The notes below the pieces were generated by a model that was not told the DNA's origin, did no database searches, and saw only the letters and a list, made by a program, of their open reading frames with translations. A stretch of 64,000 bases of DNA, taken from Trichococcus paludicola (GTDB taxonomy: Bacteria; Bacillota; Bacilli; Lactobacillales; Aerococcaceae). Location: contig NZ_QBLC01000002.1 of the NCBI RefSeq assembly GCF_003052295.1, positions 1 through 64,000 of the forward strand. The letters are read 5' to 3'. The position numbers and the translations under genes are program-made. Shown piece after piece: positions 1 through 8,238 of this stretch (the first letter of the stretch is position 1; every line of letters starts with the position of its first letter).

Positions 1-50
1 GACACCGCCCTTTCACGGCGGTAACACGGGTTCGATTCCCGTACGGATCA
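1..50 (+). tRNA. tRNA-Glu (UUC), 3' part
   Basis: The window opens inside a tRNA. These 50 bases are identical to the last 50 bases of the complete tRNA-Glu at 314-385, including the TTC anticodon, the T arm and the discriminator A. The 5' third lies outside the window. It is the left edge of a tRNA cluster that probably continues upstream. Confidence 0.93.
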
Positions 51-82
51 TTGTCATGACCTTTAGGTCATAATAAAATTAT

Positions 83-155
<73 letters not shown>

Positions 156-223
156 TTGATTCTTATTTCAGTTGAATGAAGGATCTACTATCGCGAATCC
201 GATTCGCGTCATGCGCTTTTGAA

Positions 224-297
<74 letters not shown>

Positions 298-313
298 TTT
301 GTACTATCTTTAT

Positions 314-385
314 GGTCCGTTGGTCAAGCGGTTAAGACACCGCCCTTTCACGGCGGTAACACGGGTTCGATTCCCGTACGGATCA
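314..385 (+). tRNA. tRNA-Glu (UUC)
   Basis: This is a 72-base cloverleaf with anticodon TTC. The acceptor GGTCCGT pairs with ACGGATC (one G:U pair). It is a second copy of the tRNA truncated at position 1, so tRNA-Glu is at least duplicated in this cluster. A terminator follows directly, so this is the last gene of the cluster. Confidence 0.96.
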
Positions 386-393
386 TCATTGCA

Positions 394-417
394 AAGCACT
401 CTTTTGAGTGCTTTTTT
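394..417 (+). terminator. tRNA cluster terminator
   Basis: An AAGCACTC/GAGTGCTT hairpin with a TT loop is followed by a run of T. It lies nine bases after the last tRNA and is a standard intrinsic terminator. Confidence 0.8.
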
Positions 418-429
418 CTTACACGTAAA

Positions 430-470
430 CAGGCAGCTGCACCCGTCAATTCGACTGGTGCAGCTGCCTG
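430..470. terminator. Second, strong hairpin between tRNA cluster and convergent gene
   Basis: A 14-bp stem (CAGGCAGCTGCACC with its complement) has a loop of about 13 bases and is followed by TTTCTGTT on the plus side. It sits seven bases from the stop of the convergent membrane-protein gene, so it probably serves both directions. Confidence 0.75.
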
Positions 471-476
471 TTTCTG

Positions 477-1283
477 TTAGACCAAGAATAGTATGGAATA
501 ACCCAGCGTGAAAAGAAAACTGTAGTTGGACAGATAATGTTCAATTCTGAGGGCGGCTTGAAATCTTTTTTTGAATAAAGGAAAGACCAGTAGTGTGGAC
601 AATCCGAATAAGCTGATGGCCCATAGCGAGCTGCTGAGATTAAATATTTGAAAGATTGCTGTGGCATAGGCTAGCATGAAGGAAGTCATTTTCAGAAATT
701 TTGAGTGCTTCAGAAGCAGTTGTTGATAATAAGTCATTGGGCGATCGCTGCCTGTGGTATTTTTGATTTGAATCTGTATCAAACAAAAGATATGGAACAG
801 GATCAACGGAAGCAATTCGTATTGCAGCTGAAGTGGGATAAAGTTTGCTTGCGAAAAAAAGGATACAGATGAGAGAATCAATATTTTAAAGAACGGTCTC
901 AGCAGTATCTCGTAAAAAGTGTTTGTCATACTGTACGGATAAAATTGTAAGATCGAGTAAACAAAATACAGCAAAAGAAGGGCAGCCAGGATCACATTCG
1001 ATAAAGAGAAAATGATGGTCAAAGATCCGATCGAAAGGATCACGAAAAACAGTATCATTCTATAGGGAGGTTTGGTGCCGGCTTGTTCACTCTTTGAAAG
1101 GAGCCGTTCGAGGGCATGGGTTAACATCAGAAATAGATAAAGCATGAAAAGCAGCAGATAGTTGGGTCCGTTGAATGTCATTCCTCTCCATGCTCCGAAA
1201 TGAAGCAGCGTCAAAGGGGCTGTCAGCATCGCCAAAAAGGTGTGGTTCATCAGGTGCATGAATTGTCTCTTGATTGTCAGCAT
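477..1283 (-). CDS. Polytopic membrane protein of unknown function
   Basis: I do not recognise the family. The roughly 268-residue product is very hydrophobic, with about seven to eight likely membrane segments separated by short basic loops (for example RLLSKSEQ, FKKRFQAALR). No catalytic motif is evident. The layout is loosely reminiscent of UbiA-type membrane enzymes, but the aspartate-rich motifs of that family are absent. The start is set at the ATG at 1283 because AAGGAAG lies six bases upstream. An ATG at 1301 in the same frame has no ribosome site. The gene stands alone, convergent with the tRNA cluster and divergent from metK. Confidence 0.7.
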   Translation of the reverse strand: MLTIKRQFMHLMNHTFLAMLTAPLTLLHFGAWRGMTFNGPNYLLLFMLYLFLMLTHALERLLSKSEQAGTKPPYRMILFFVILSIGSLTIIFSLSNVILAALLLLYFVYSILQFYPYSMTNTFYEILLRPFFKILILSSVSFFSQANFIPLQLQYELLPLILFHIFCLIQIQIKNTTGSDRPMTYYQQLLLKHSKFLKMTSFMLAYATAIFQIFNLSSSLWAISLFGLSTLLVFPLFKKRFQAALRIEHYLSNYSFLFTLGYSILFLV

Positions 1284-1481
1284 AATCTCTTCCTTCTTCA
1301 TTAATGGGTACAGTTAGTGTATCATCTCATACATATTGCGCAAATTCATCATAGGTTAACGTCATTGTGATGTCAAGCTACTTAAGAGTCATAAGCGCCC
1401 AAAAAAGTTTCGCTGCGTATTTTTGCGCGCACGATCCATGGCACAATCCATGGCACAAAAATGAAATTCTCTTATTTTTTG
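1284..1481. other. Intergenic stretch with 12-bp direct repeat
   Basis: This is the gene-free part of the divergent region between the membrane protein and metK. The notable content is a tandem 12-bp direct repeat at 1433-1444 and 1445-1456 (GATCCATGGCAC then AATCCATGGCAC), about 25 bp upstream of the metK -35 element. A 61-codon open frame across it lacks a ribosome site and family resemblance, so it is not called. Confidence 0.5.
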
Positions 1482-1510
1482 TTGCTTTTTTGATGATGAT
1501 AGCGTATATT
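1482..1510 (+). promoter_or_regulatory. metK promoter
   Basis: The -35 element TTGCTT (1482-1487) and the -10 element TATATT (1505-1510) are separated by exactly 17 bp. The predicted transcript starts near 1517 and would carry the complete SMK-box leader. Confidence 0.7.
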
Positions 1511-1540
1511 AGGTATGTTGCTTTTCAGAGGCTAATTGCA

Positions 1541-1603
1541 ATATCCCGATAGGATTCACAATATGTGAAGACGCCTTGTAACCAAAAAATGGGGGAATGA
1601 AAA
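1541..1603 (+). promoter_or_regulatory. SMK-box (SAM-III) riboswitch controlling metK
   Basis: The leader matches the SMK box known from Lactobacillales metK genes. It has a TCCCGATAGGAT strand, a small variable hairpin (TTCACA 1555-1560 with TGTGAA 1564-1569), the invariant GACGCCTTGTAAC segment (1570-1582), and a GGGGGAA Shine-Dalgarno (1591-1597) seven bases before the ATG. In the characterised family, SAM binding traps the Shine-Dalgarno in a helix and shuts off translation, so this is feedback control of SAM synthesis. No terminator is present, consistent with translational control. Confidence 0.92.
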
Positions 1604-2800
1604 ATGGTAGAAAAAAGATTATTTACTTCAGAGTCAGTAACGGAAGGTCATCCGGATAAAATCGCTGATCAGATCAGCGATGCAATTTTGGATACACTGT
1701 TGGCTGCTGATCCATATGCGCGTGTTGCTTGCGAAACGATTGTCACAACAGGATTGGTAGTTGTCTTTGGTGAAATCACGACAAGCGCATACGTAAACAT
1801 CCAACAGATTGTCCGCGATACTGTAACTGAAATTGGTTATACACGTGGTAAATTTGGTTTTGATGCGGATAATTTGGCTGTAATGGTATCTTTGGACGAA
1901 CAATCCGACGATATCGCAATCGGCGTCAACGAATCATTGGAACGCAGAGAGCTAGTGACTACGGATTACAATGAAATCGGGGCAGGAGACCAAGGTTTAA
2001 TGTTCGGTTTTGCGATCAACGAAACGGAAGAATTGATGCCTTTACCTATCTCGCTTAGTCATAAGCTAGCGAAACGTCTATCTGAAGTCCGCAAAGACGG
2101 TACTTTGGAATACTTAAGACCGGACGGGAAAACGCAAGTTACCGTGGAATACGATGAGAACGGCAAACCGAAACGTGTGGATACAATCGTTTTGAGCACG
2201 CAACATGATGAAAATGTCACGTTGGAACAATTGAAAAAAGATATTTTGGAGCATGTCATCCATGCGGTCATCGATGATTCATTATTGGATGCTGACACTA
2301 AATACTTCATCAATCCTACAGGACGCTTCGTTATCGGCGGACCTAAAGGTGATTCCGGTCTGACTGGAAGAAAAATCATTGTTGATACTTACGGTGGGTA
2401 TGCGCGTCATGGTGGCGGAGCTTTCTCAGGTAAGGATGCTACAAAAGTTGACCGTTCCGCAAGTTATGCGGCCCGTTACATCGCTAAGAACATTGTTGCG
2501 GCTGGGTTAGCTACAAAATGCGAAATCCAATTGGCATATGCGATAGGCGTTGCTGAACCCGTATCGATTGCGATCGACACGTTCGGTACAAGCGAATATC
2601 CAGAAGCTACTTTGATTGAAGCTGTACGCAAAAACTTCAATTTGACACCAGCGGGTATCATCCAAATGTTGGATCTGCGTCGTCCAATCTTCAAAAAAAC
2701 AGCAGCGTACGGGCATTTCGGCCGTGCCGATGCTGACTTCACTTGGGAGAAGACGGACAAAACTGAAGCTTTGCTTTCATATGTCCAAGCTGGCAAATAA
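1604..2800 (+). CDS. metK: S-adenosylmethionine synthetase
   Basis: Makes S-adenosylmethionine from methionine and ATP in the cytoplasm. The 398-residue product has the family length. Visible motifs are the N-terminal ATP-binding segment with EGHPDK near residues 14-19, the GAGDQG signature near 126, and the glycine-rich GGGAFSGKD loop near 270-278. Translation is set by the SMK riboswitch directly upstream. The gene is monocistronic, with its own promoter and a strong bidirectional terminator. Several neighbours use its product: the radical-SAM MnmL and the methyltransferase MnmM lie immediately downstream on the other strand. Confidence 0.98.
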   Translation: MVEKRLFTSESVTEGHPDKIADQISDAILDTLLAADPYARVACETIVTTGLVVVFGEITTSAYVNIQQIVRDTVTEIGYTRGKFGFDADNLAVMVSLDEQSDDIAIGVNESLERRELVTTDYNEIGAGDQGLMFGFAINETEELMPLPISLSHKLAKRLSEVRKDGTLEYLRPDGKTQVTVEYDENGKPKRVDTIVLSTQHDENVTLEQLKKDILEHVIHAVIDDSLLDADTKYFINPTGRFVIGGPKGDSGLTGRKIIVDTYGGYARHGGGAFSGKDATKVDRSASYAARYIAKNIVAAGLATKCEIQLAYAIGVAEPVSIAIDTFGTSEYPEATLIEAVRKNFNLTPAGIIQMLDLRRPIFKKTAAYGHFGRADADFTWEKTDKTEALLSYVQAGK

Positions 2801-2801
2801 T

Positions 2802-2849
2802 AATAAGCACAAAAAACTGCAACTCGTTTGCAGTTTTTTTGTGCTTATT
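2802..2849. terminator. Bidirectional terminator metK / mnmM
   Basis: A long hairpin (AATAAGCACAAAAAACTGCAA with its complement) has a loop of about five bases and A/T tracts on both sides. It lies between the convergent ends of metK and mnmM. Confidence 0.85.
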
Positions 2850-2850
2850 T

Positions 2851-3432
2851 CTATTTCATATACGGCGTTTTCTTTTTCTCGATGGCAATCAAAATCGGGG
2901 GCTCATTCATCTGATTGATGAAGCCGTAGTACAGGACCTTGAATGATGCTTGATTCAAACCGCTGATGTAATCAAGCAGTGCCTTTTTCTCCACCATGCC
3001 GCCCGGATGCCCACTGTATACGACCAAAAGGATGTAGCTGCCGATCCGCAGCCTAGGCAACAAAGCGCTGACCGCCGTGATGGTCGTATCCTTTCGGGTG
3101 ATGACAGTTTTGTCGGCTCCATGCAGGAAGCCCAAGTTGAAGATGGCACCGCCGACATCAGCATGATCGTCCAAAACATCCGCGAGTGTTTCGTGTCCTT
3201 GGTGAAGCAGGGTGACCTGATCTATCAAGCCAGCCAACAATAGCTTTTGTTTCGTGTTTTCGATGGCTTGTTCCTGGATGTCAAAACCGATCACTTTTCC
3301 TGCCGCTCCGACCAACGTAGCCAAGAGGACCGTGTCACTCCCGTTTCCGACAGTGGCATCGATGACGAGATCTCCCTTACTGACTGTTTCTTTAAGTAGT
3401 TTATGACTGAAGTCCACTGCGGACAACAACAT
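2851..3432 (-). CDS. mnmM: tRNA (mnm5s2U34) methyltransferase MnmM (YtqB family)
   Basis: A class I SAM-dependent methyltransferase of the YtqB/rRNA_methylase family (PF06962). In Bacillus this enzyme converts nm5(s2)U to mnm5(s2)U at tRNA wobble position 34. The SAM-binding motif DATVGNGSD lies at about residues 25-33 and a YSGHPGG motif lies further on. The start is the ATG at 3432, preceded by GGTGAGG. This gives 193 residues, the length of B. subtilis YtqB. An upstream in-frame ATG at 3495 lies deep inside mnmL. The gene overlaps the end of mnmL by 32 bp, so the two are almost certainly co-translated. Confidence 0.9.
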   Translation of the reverse strand: MLLSAVDFSHKLLKETVSKGDLVIDATVGNGSDTVLLATLVGAAGKVIGFDIQEQAIENTKQKLLLAGLIDQVTLLHQGHETLADVLDDHADVGGAIFNLGFLHGADKTVITRKDTTITAVSALLPRLRIGSYILLVVYSGHPGGMVEKKALLDYISGLNQASFKVLYYGFINQMNEPPILIAIEKKKTPYMK

Positions 3433-4393
3433 GTTCCTCACCCTTATTCCTGATATTGTAGATTCCTTGATAGGTATTGCGACGTTCCAGTTCATGGTCG
3501 ATTGCGTTCAGCACTTCCCACTTTTTGAGGCTCCACATCGGACCGACAAGGGTGTCTCGCGGTGCGTCACCTGTGATGCGGTGGATGACGATTTCTTGCG
3601 GAATGACTTCCAGTTGATTGCATACGAGTTCAACATATTCGTCTTTCTCCAATAACCTTAGCCTGCCTTGATGATAATCCCGAAGCATTTTGGTATTTTT
3701 CATCAAATGAAGCAAATGAATCTTGATGCCTTGGATATCCGAATCCAGCATGACACGGTTGACGCTTTCCATCATCATATCATGGGTTTCTCCAGGAAGC
3801 CCATTGATGAGATGGGTGCATACTGGGATATTATGCGCACGAAGTTCTTCGACTGCTTTCAAATAGGTGTCATAGGAATGTGCACGGTTGATGATTTTGC
3901 TTGTTTCTTCATGGATGGTCTGGAGTCCCAATTCCACCCAAATATAGTAACGCTTGTTCAGTTCCGCCAAATATGCGATCGTTTCCGGCGGCAGGCAATC
4001 TGGACGTGTCGCGATCATGATACCGACCACGCCTTCCTCATTGACAACTTGCTCATAACGATGGCGCAGAGTATCCACCGGAGCGTGCGTATTGGTGAAG
4101 TTCTGGAAATAGGCAATGTAACTCTTTACATTCGGCCATTTTTTGTGCATCATATCGATGCCTTTGCGCAATTGGACAGGCAGCGGGTCGATCCGGTCTT
4201 GAGCAAAATCGCCGGACCCGGAAACAGTGCAGAAGGTGCAACCGCCGTGTGCGACAGTGCCGTCACGGTTCGGGCAATCAAAACCGCCGTCGATAGCGAC
4301 TTTGAAAATTTTTTCGCCAAAGTGTTGTTGCAGATGGTAATTCCATGTATGGTAACGTTTATTTGTGTCACTGTATAAAAATTGATTTGTCAA
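3401..4393 (-). CDS. mnmL: Radical SAM tRNA-modifying enzyme MnmL (YtqA family)
   Basis: A radical SAM protein of the YtqA/TIGR01212 family. In Gram-positive bacteria lacking MnmC it converts cmnm5(s2)U34 to nm5(s2)U34 in tRNA, and MnmM then methylates the product. The cluster cysteines are C40, C52 and C55 (DCPNRDG and GGCTFC motifs), a CX11CX2C arrangement. The start is placed at the TTG at 4393, because GGTGAGGTG sits six bases before it and the resulting 330-residue protein aligns with known N-termini. The ATG at 4414 has no ribosome site. It is the first gene of a two-gene operon with mnmM. Confidence 0.9.
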   Translation of the reverse strand: MTNQFLYSDTNKRYHTWNYHLQQHFGEKIFKVAIDGGFDCPNRDGTVAHGGCTFCTVSGSGDFAQDRIDPLPVQLRKGIDMMHKKWPNVKSYIAYFQNFTNTHAPVDTLRHRYEQVVNEEGVVGIMIATRPDCLPPETIAYLAELNKRYYIWVELGLQTIHEETSKIINRAHSYDTYLKAVEELRAHNIPVCTHLINGLPGETHDMMMESVNRVMLDSDIQGIKIHLLHLMKNTKMLRDYHQGRLRLLEKDEYVELVCNQLEVIPQEIVIHRITGDAPRDTLVGPMWSLKKWEVLNAIDHELERRNTYQGIYNIRNKGEEHVVVRSGLQS

Positions 4394-4569
4394 TACTTTC
4401 ACCTCACCATCCATTTTATCATGATTTTTGGCCTATCAGTAGACTATTTGACCGTGTGTGTTACATTTAATGATAGGCCAAAGAAGAAAAGGGCTTACTT
4501 TTAAGCAATGGAAAGGATTGTTACAGTTTTATTTCAATTGTTAAATATTAAATATGGTTATGAAAGCCA
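4394..4569. other. Divergent intergenic region with perfect 12-bp inverted repeat
   Basis: The gene-free region between mnmL and the wall hydrolase is about 320 bp. It contains a perfect inverted repeat, TTTGGCCTATCA at 4427-4438 and TGATAGGCCAAA at 4471-4482, with a 32-base spacer. The left arm lies just upstream of the mnmL ribosome site, where its promoter would be. I see no open frame or tRNA. The remaining sequence is AT-rich and unremarkable. Confidence 0.6.
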
Positions 4570-4598
4570 TTCAAAAATTTGGGAAACAAACATATAAT
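4570..4598 (+). promoter_or_regulatory. Promoter of the LysM hydrolase gene
   Basis: A consensus -10 TATAAT (4593-4598) lies 17 bp after a weak -35 TTCAAA (4570-4575). The implied leader is about 105 nt, ending in AAAGGGAG before a TTG start. Confidence 0.5.
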
Positions 4599-4712
4599 AG
4601 GTATGTTGGATAATTTTCTTAAAAGAAATTTAAATTATGCTCCATCATTTTAGAAATTCAGATGTTTTTCACTGCCAAAACGGCAGTATTTTAATAAAGG
4701 GAGTGGTATATT

Positions 4713-7700
4713 TTGGTGTTATCCAGAAACGAACGCATTACCCAAAAGAAAAAAGAACAATTGATCAATTCTTTTATCACCACGAATAAAAGACTGAAAC
4801 GAAGCGTAGCGGTATTGAGTACGTCGTTCTTTATGACAACTGTCGTTAAGCCAGTCCAACTGGTTTTGGCAGCACAGTCGACTACACTTGGAACAACGGA
4901 TACAAAAGTATATTCCACAAATCCCTTTTTGAATCAGATTATCCCGTCCGCGACCGTAATAGCCGCCCAAAATGATTTATATGCCTCCGTGATGATGGCC
5001 CAAGCCATTTTGGAAAGTGGCTGGGGTACAAGTGCTTTATCGACGGCTCCTAACTATAACTTGTTCGGAATCAAAGGGAATTATGACGGAGAATCCGTCA
5101 ACATGGGTACATTGGAAGACAGTGGTGGGCAGAATTACTATCCAATCAACGCTGAATTCAGAAAGTATCCTTCCTATGCGGAATCCCTGCAGGACTATGC
5201 AAATCTTTTGTCCAACGGGACCAGCTGGAATCCGACTTATTATGCGGGTGCTTGGAAGAGCAATGCAGCCAGTTATCAGGACGCAACGACTTACTTGACC
5301 GGCCGTTATGCGACAGACACAGCCTACAGCACCAAATTGAACAGGATCATTGCGCAGTATGGGTTGGATCAATATGACAACTATCAACCTGTCGTTGAAG
5401 ATGAAGTTGAAGAACCGGATGCTGGCAATGTCGACTTCGAAAAGCCGACTGAATCACCTGAACTTCCGACTGTAGAGCTTCCGGGGAGTACAGACGAAGA
5501 TACTACAGAACAAGAGACACCGGGTGCACCTGCTGAAAATACAGAAGACGCCGAAACACCTGAAACACCAACAACACCGGATACTCCGGTCCAAGCGGGG
5601 GCTGCAGTCCATGTTGTCCAATCCGGCGACACGTTATATGCTATCGCTAAAAAATATGGGATTTCTTTGGTCGATTTGTTGACGCTAAATAAATTGAATT
5701 CCAATATGATTTATGTAGGCGATCGACTGGTGCTGCCTGAAAGTGTCGTAGTCGAGGATGAGACACCTGCGGAGGAAGTGGATGAAGAAACAACTTCACC
5801 AACCACACCAACTGAAACACCGTCAGACACGACAACTGCGTCTTATACAGTAGTCGCTGGCGACACCCTTTACAAAATCGCGAACGCAAAAGACTTGACA
5901 GTCAGTGAGTTGAAAAGCTTGAACACGCTGACGGGCGATACCATTTACGTAGGCCAGAAGTTATTGTTGGGCAAAGCGACAACGACTACACCGGGTACAA
6001 CCGAAAACGGATCAAACAGCAATACGGGGCAAACGACTACCCAATCCTATACCGTTAAATCAGGCGACACACTGTGGTCGATCGCGAACGCTAACAGCAT
6101 GACCGTCGCTGCATTGAAGAACGCAAACAGTCTGACGTCCGATGCAATCTATCCAGGTCAGCTTTTAAAAACAACCAGCACTTCGACAGGCACTACCACA
6201 CCAACTACCGGTACGAATACGGGCACTGCGGGAACCACTGTCACAGGAGCTTTCATTAAACCAGCCAGCGGATACATTTCATCTCCTTTCGGATACCGTA
6301 CGTCGCCCATCAATGGTGCGTTGGAATTCCACAGGGGCATTGATCTTGCAGGCAGCGGCAATATATCCGCGTCACAAGCAGGCGTTGTGGAAGTCGCTAC
6401 TTATCATTACAGCTACGGCAACTACGTCGTCATCAACCACGGCAAAATAAATGGCGTGACCATCAAAACGCTGTATGCGCATATGCAATCCGGGCTTTCG
6501 GTATCTGTAGGACAGACCGTCAGCCAAGGGCAAAAAATCGGCGTGATGGGAACTACCGGCAGCTCGACAGGAGTGCATCTGCATTTCGAAGTGCAGGAAA
6601 ACGGGACCGTCGTCAATCCGGTGAACTACATCAATGGCACCACTAATGTGACACCTGGAGTGACAACACCATCCACACCAACAACAACGCCATCGAACGG
6701 CAGCAGCGTCGTTGTCGTGTCCGGAGATACTCTTTGGAAACTTGCGACCGCGAACGGCATGACGGTTGCAGATTTAAAAACATTGAATAACTTGACTAGT
6801 GATGCGATTCTGACGGGTCAAGTCTTGCTTTTGAAGAGTGCGGCTACGGTAACACCAACCACACCGACAACTCCAACCGTGACACCAGGATCAACAACCG
6901 GTAAAGTAACGGTAGCATCTGGCGACACGCTTTGGAAACTCGCGAATGCGAACGGATTGAGCGTATCCGAACTGAAATCCCTGAACAATCTGACGAGTGA
7001 CGTCATCGTTCCAGGCCAAACATTGTTGCTAAAACCAACTACGACAACACCGAGTGTGACGCAACCGACGACACCAACAACGCCGACAACGCCTTCTACA
7101 GCAAGCACGACCACGGTAGCGTCCGGCGATACGCTTTGGAAAATCGCGAGCGCCAACGGTTTGAGTGTAGCGGCCCTGAAAGCATTGAACAGTCTTAGCT
7201 CTGATGTCATTTTGCCAGGCCAAGTGTTGACGCTTAAGAGTGCAACAGTCACAGCACCGACCGTTACACAGCCGACGACAACAGCGCCGTCAACGTCCAC
7301 GACGACGAGCACAATCACCGTGGCATCCGGCGATACGCTCTGGAAAATCGCGAATGCGAACGGCCTGACAGTTGCAGGACTGAAAACACTGAACAACCTG
7401 AGTTCCGATTATATTTATCCGGGGCAATCATTGAAAGTGAAGGCCACGGTTACGACCGGGAATACTTCGACCGGTGTAACGACGCCTACTGTAACAACAC
7501 CTTCCGTTCCGACTGTCACGAACAAAGTGTACACAGTCCAAAAAGGGGATACGCTCTATAAAATCGCATCCGCAAATGGCGTTTCGGTTGCGGACCTGAA
7601 GACTTGGAACAACCTGAACACGGATATCATTTTTGTGAACCAATCTTTGAAAGTGGCTGCAGCGACAACTTCAGCGCAGGTTTCAGCACCAACTACAAGT

Positions 7701-7853
7701 GCTCCTGCGGCATCCGCTAATACGTACACTGTCCAAAAAGGCGATACTTTGTACAGCATCGCCAAGAAAAAAGGCGTTAGCTTAGCGGCTTTGATTGAAG
7801 CGAATGATATTACGTCCAACATCATTTATATCGGTCAAGTAATCAGCTTCTAA
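4713..7853 (+). CDS. Secreted bifunctional peptidoglycan hydrolase: glucosaminidase, M23 endopeptidase and nine LysM domains
   Basis: A 1046-residue wall hydrolase. In order: an N-terminal export signal (hydrophobic stretch near residues 30-52); a GH73-type glucosaminidase domain (about 65-225, with AILESGWG placing the likely catalytic Glu near 100 and NLFGIKG after it); an acidic Thr/Pro linker; three LysM repeats; an M23 metallopeptidase (about 512-640, zinc motifs HRGID near 540 and HLHFE near 622); then six more LysM repeats to the C-terminus. LysM domains bind the glycan strands. The start is TTG with AAAGGGAG upstream. Having both glycan- and peptide-cleaving domains in one chain is unusual. 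The gene is probably monocistronic; no clear terminator follows before the leuS leader. Confidence 0.9.
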   Translation: MVLSRNERITQKKKEQLINSFITTNKRLKRSVAVLSTSFFMTTVVKPVQLVLAAQSTTLGTTDTKVYSTNPFLNQIIPSATVIAAQNDLYASVMMAQAILESGWGTSALSTAPNYNLFGIKGNYDGESVNMGTLEDSGGQNYYPINAEFRKYPSYAESLQDYANLLSNGTSWNPTYYAGAWKSNAASYQDATTYLTGRYATDTAYSTKLNRIIAQYGLDQYDNYQPVVEDEVEEPDAGNVDFEKPTESPELPTVELPGSTDEDTTEQETPGAPAENTEDAETPETPTTPDTPVQAGAAVHVVQSGDTLYAIAKKYGISLVDLLTLNKLNSNMIYVGDRLVLPESVVVEDETPAEEVDEETTSPTTPTETPSDTTTASYTVVAGDTLYKIANAKDLTVSELKSLNTLTGDTIYVGQKLLLGKATTTTPGTTENGSNSNTGQTTTQSYTVKSGDTLWSIANANSMTVAALKNANSLTSDAIYPGQLLKTTSTSTGTTTPTTGTNTGTAGTTVTGAFIKPASGYISSPFGYRTSPINGALEFHRGIDLAGSGNISASQAGVVEVATYHYSYGNYVVINHGKINGVTIKTLYAHMQSGLSVSVGQTVSQGQKIGVMGTTGSSTGVHLHFEVQENGTVVNPVNYINGTTNVTPGVTTPSTPTTTPSNGSSVVVVSGDTLWKLATANGMTVADLKTLNNLTSDAILTGQVLLLKSAATVTPTTPTTPTVTPGSTTGKVTVASGDTLWKLANANGLSVSELKSLNNLTSDVIVPGQTLLLKPTTTTPSVTQPTTPTTPTTPSTASTTTVASGDTLWKIASANGLSVAALKALNSLSSDVILPGQVLTLKSATVTAPTVTQPTTTAPSTSTTTSTITVASGDTLWKIANANGLTVAGLKTLNNLSSDYIYPGQSLKVKATVTTGNTSTGVTTPTVTTPSVPTVTNKVYTVQKGDTLYKIASANGVSVADLKTWNNLNTDIIFVNQSLKVAAATTSAQVSAPTTSAPAASANTYTVQKGDTLYSIAKKKGVSLAALIEANDITSNIIYIGQVISF

Positions 7854-7888
7854 TCTCAAAAAGGATTGACTTAGGTAGGCATCAAGTC

Positions 7889-7917
7889 TTGATGAAATGA
7901 GTTTTATTTGTTAAAAT
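7889..7917 (+). promoter_or_regulatory. leuS leader promoter
   Basis: TTGATG (7889-7894) and TAAAAT (7912-7917) are separated by 17 bp, just upstream of the T-box leader. Confidence 0.6.
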
Positions 7918-7939
7918 AGCAGATGAATCAATTCATAAC

Positions 7940-8190
7940 TGAAAAAGACATAGAGAAGGAATAGTAGGGAACAGCTTTTTTGAAGAGAGTGCATGGGTGG
8001 TGAAAATGCACAAAGAGCCTCCTGAACTCGCCTTTGAGTTGTTCCGCCGAAAGAAAAAGTAAGCGAAACCGCATCGCTGCGTTATAGGCATGATAAGGAA
8101 TGCAAAGACATTCAATATAGGTGGTACCACGAAAAAACTCGTCCTATAGGCAGAACCAGTGATGGATGCTGCCTATAGGGCTTTTTTTAT
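7940..8190 (+). promoter_or_regulatory. T-box riboswitch, leucine type, upstream of leuS
   Basis: A tRNA-sensing leader. The conserved T-box sequence GGTGGTACCACG lies at 8120-8131. The stem I apical features (GAGAGTGCATGGGTGG) are near 7984-8000. The specifier region GAACTCGCC gives CTC (Leu) at 8027-8029, which agrees with the downstream gene. The antiterminator competes with an intrinsic terminator at 8143-8189 (CCTATAGGCAG with its complement, then seven T). In the known mechanism, uncharged tRNA-Leu binds and lets transcription proceed into leuS. Confidence 0.93.
8143..8189 (+). terminator. T-box-controlled terminator of leuS leader
   Basis: The stem CCTATAGGCAG/CTGCCTATAGG is followed by GC and seven T. 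It is the regulated terminator of the leucine T-box. Confidence 0.85.
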
Positions 8191-8238
8191 GGACCATTAC
8201 CTGTTTGGATGAATGAAAAGAAAAGGGTGTTGCTGGAA

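Noticed and set aside
1367-1552. 61-codon open frame upstream of metK
   Set aside because: No ribosome site, overlaps the metK promoter and the SMK riboswitch, and has no family resemblance.
3668-4378. 236-codon open frame opposite mnmL
   Set aside because: Antisense shadow of a clearly conserved radical SAM gene; composition (many His/Cys/Met) is typical of reverse-frame shadows.
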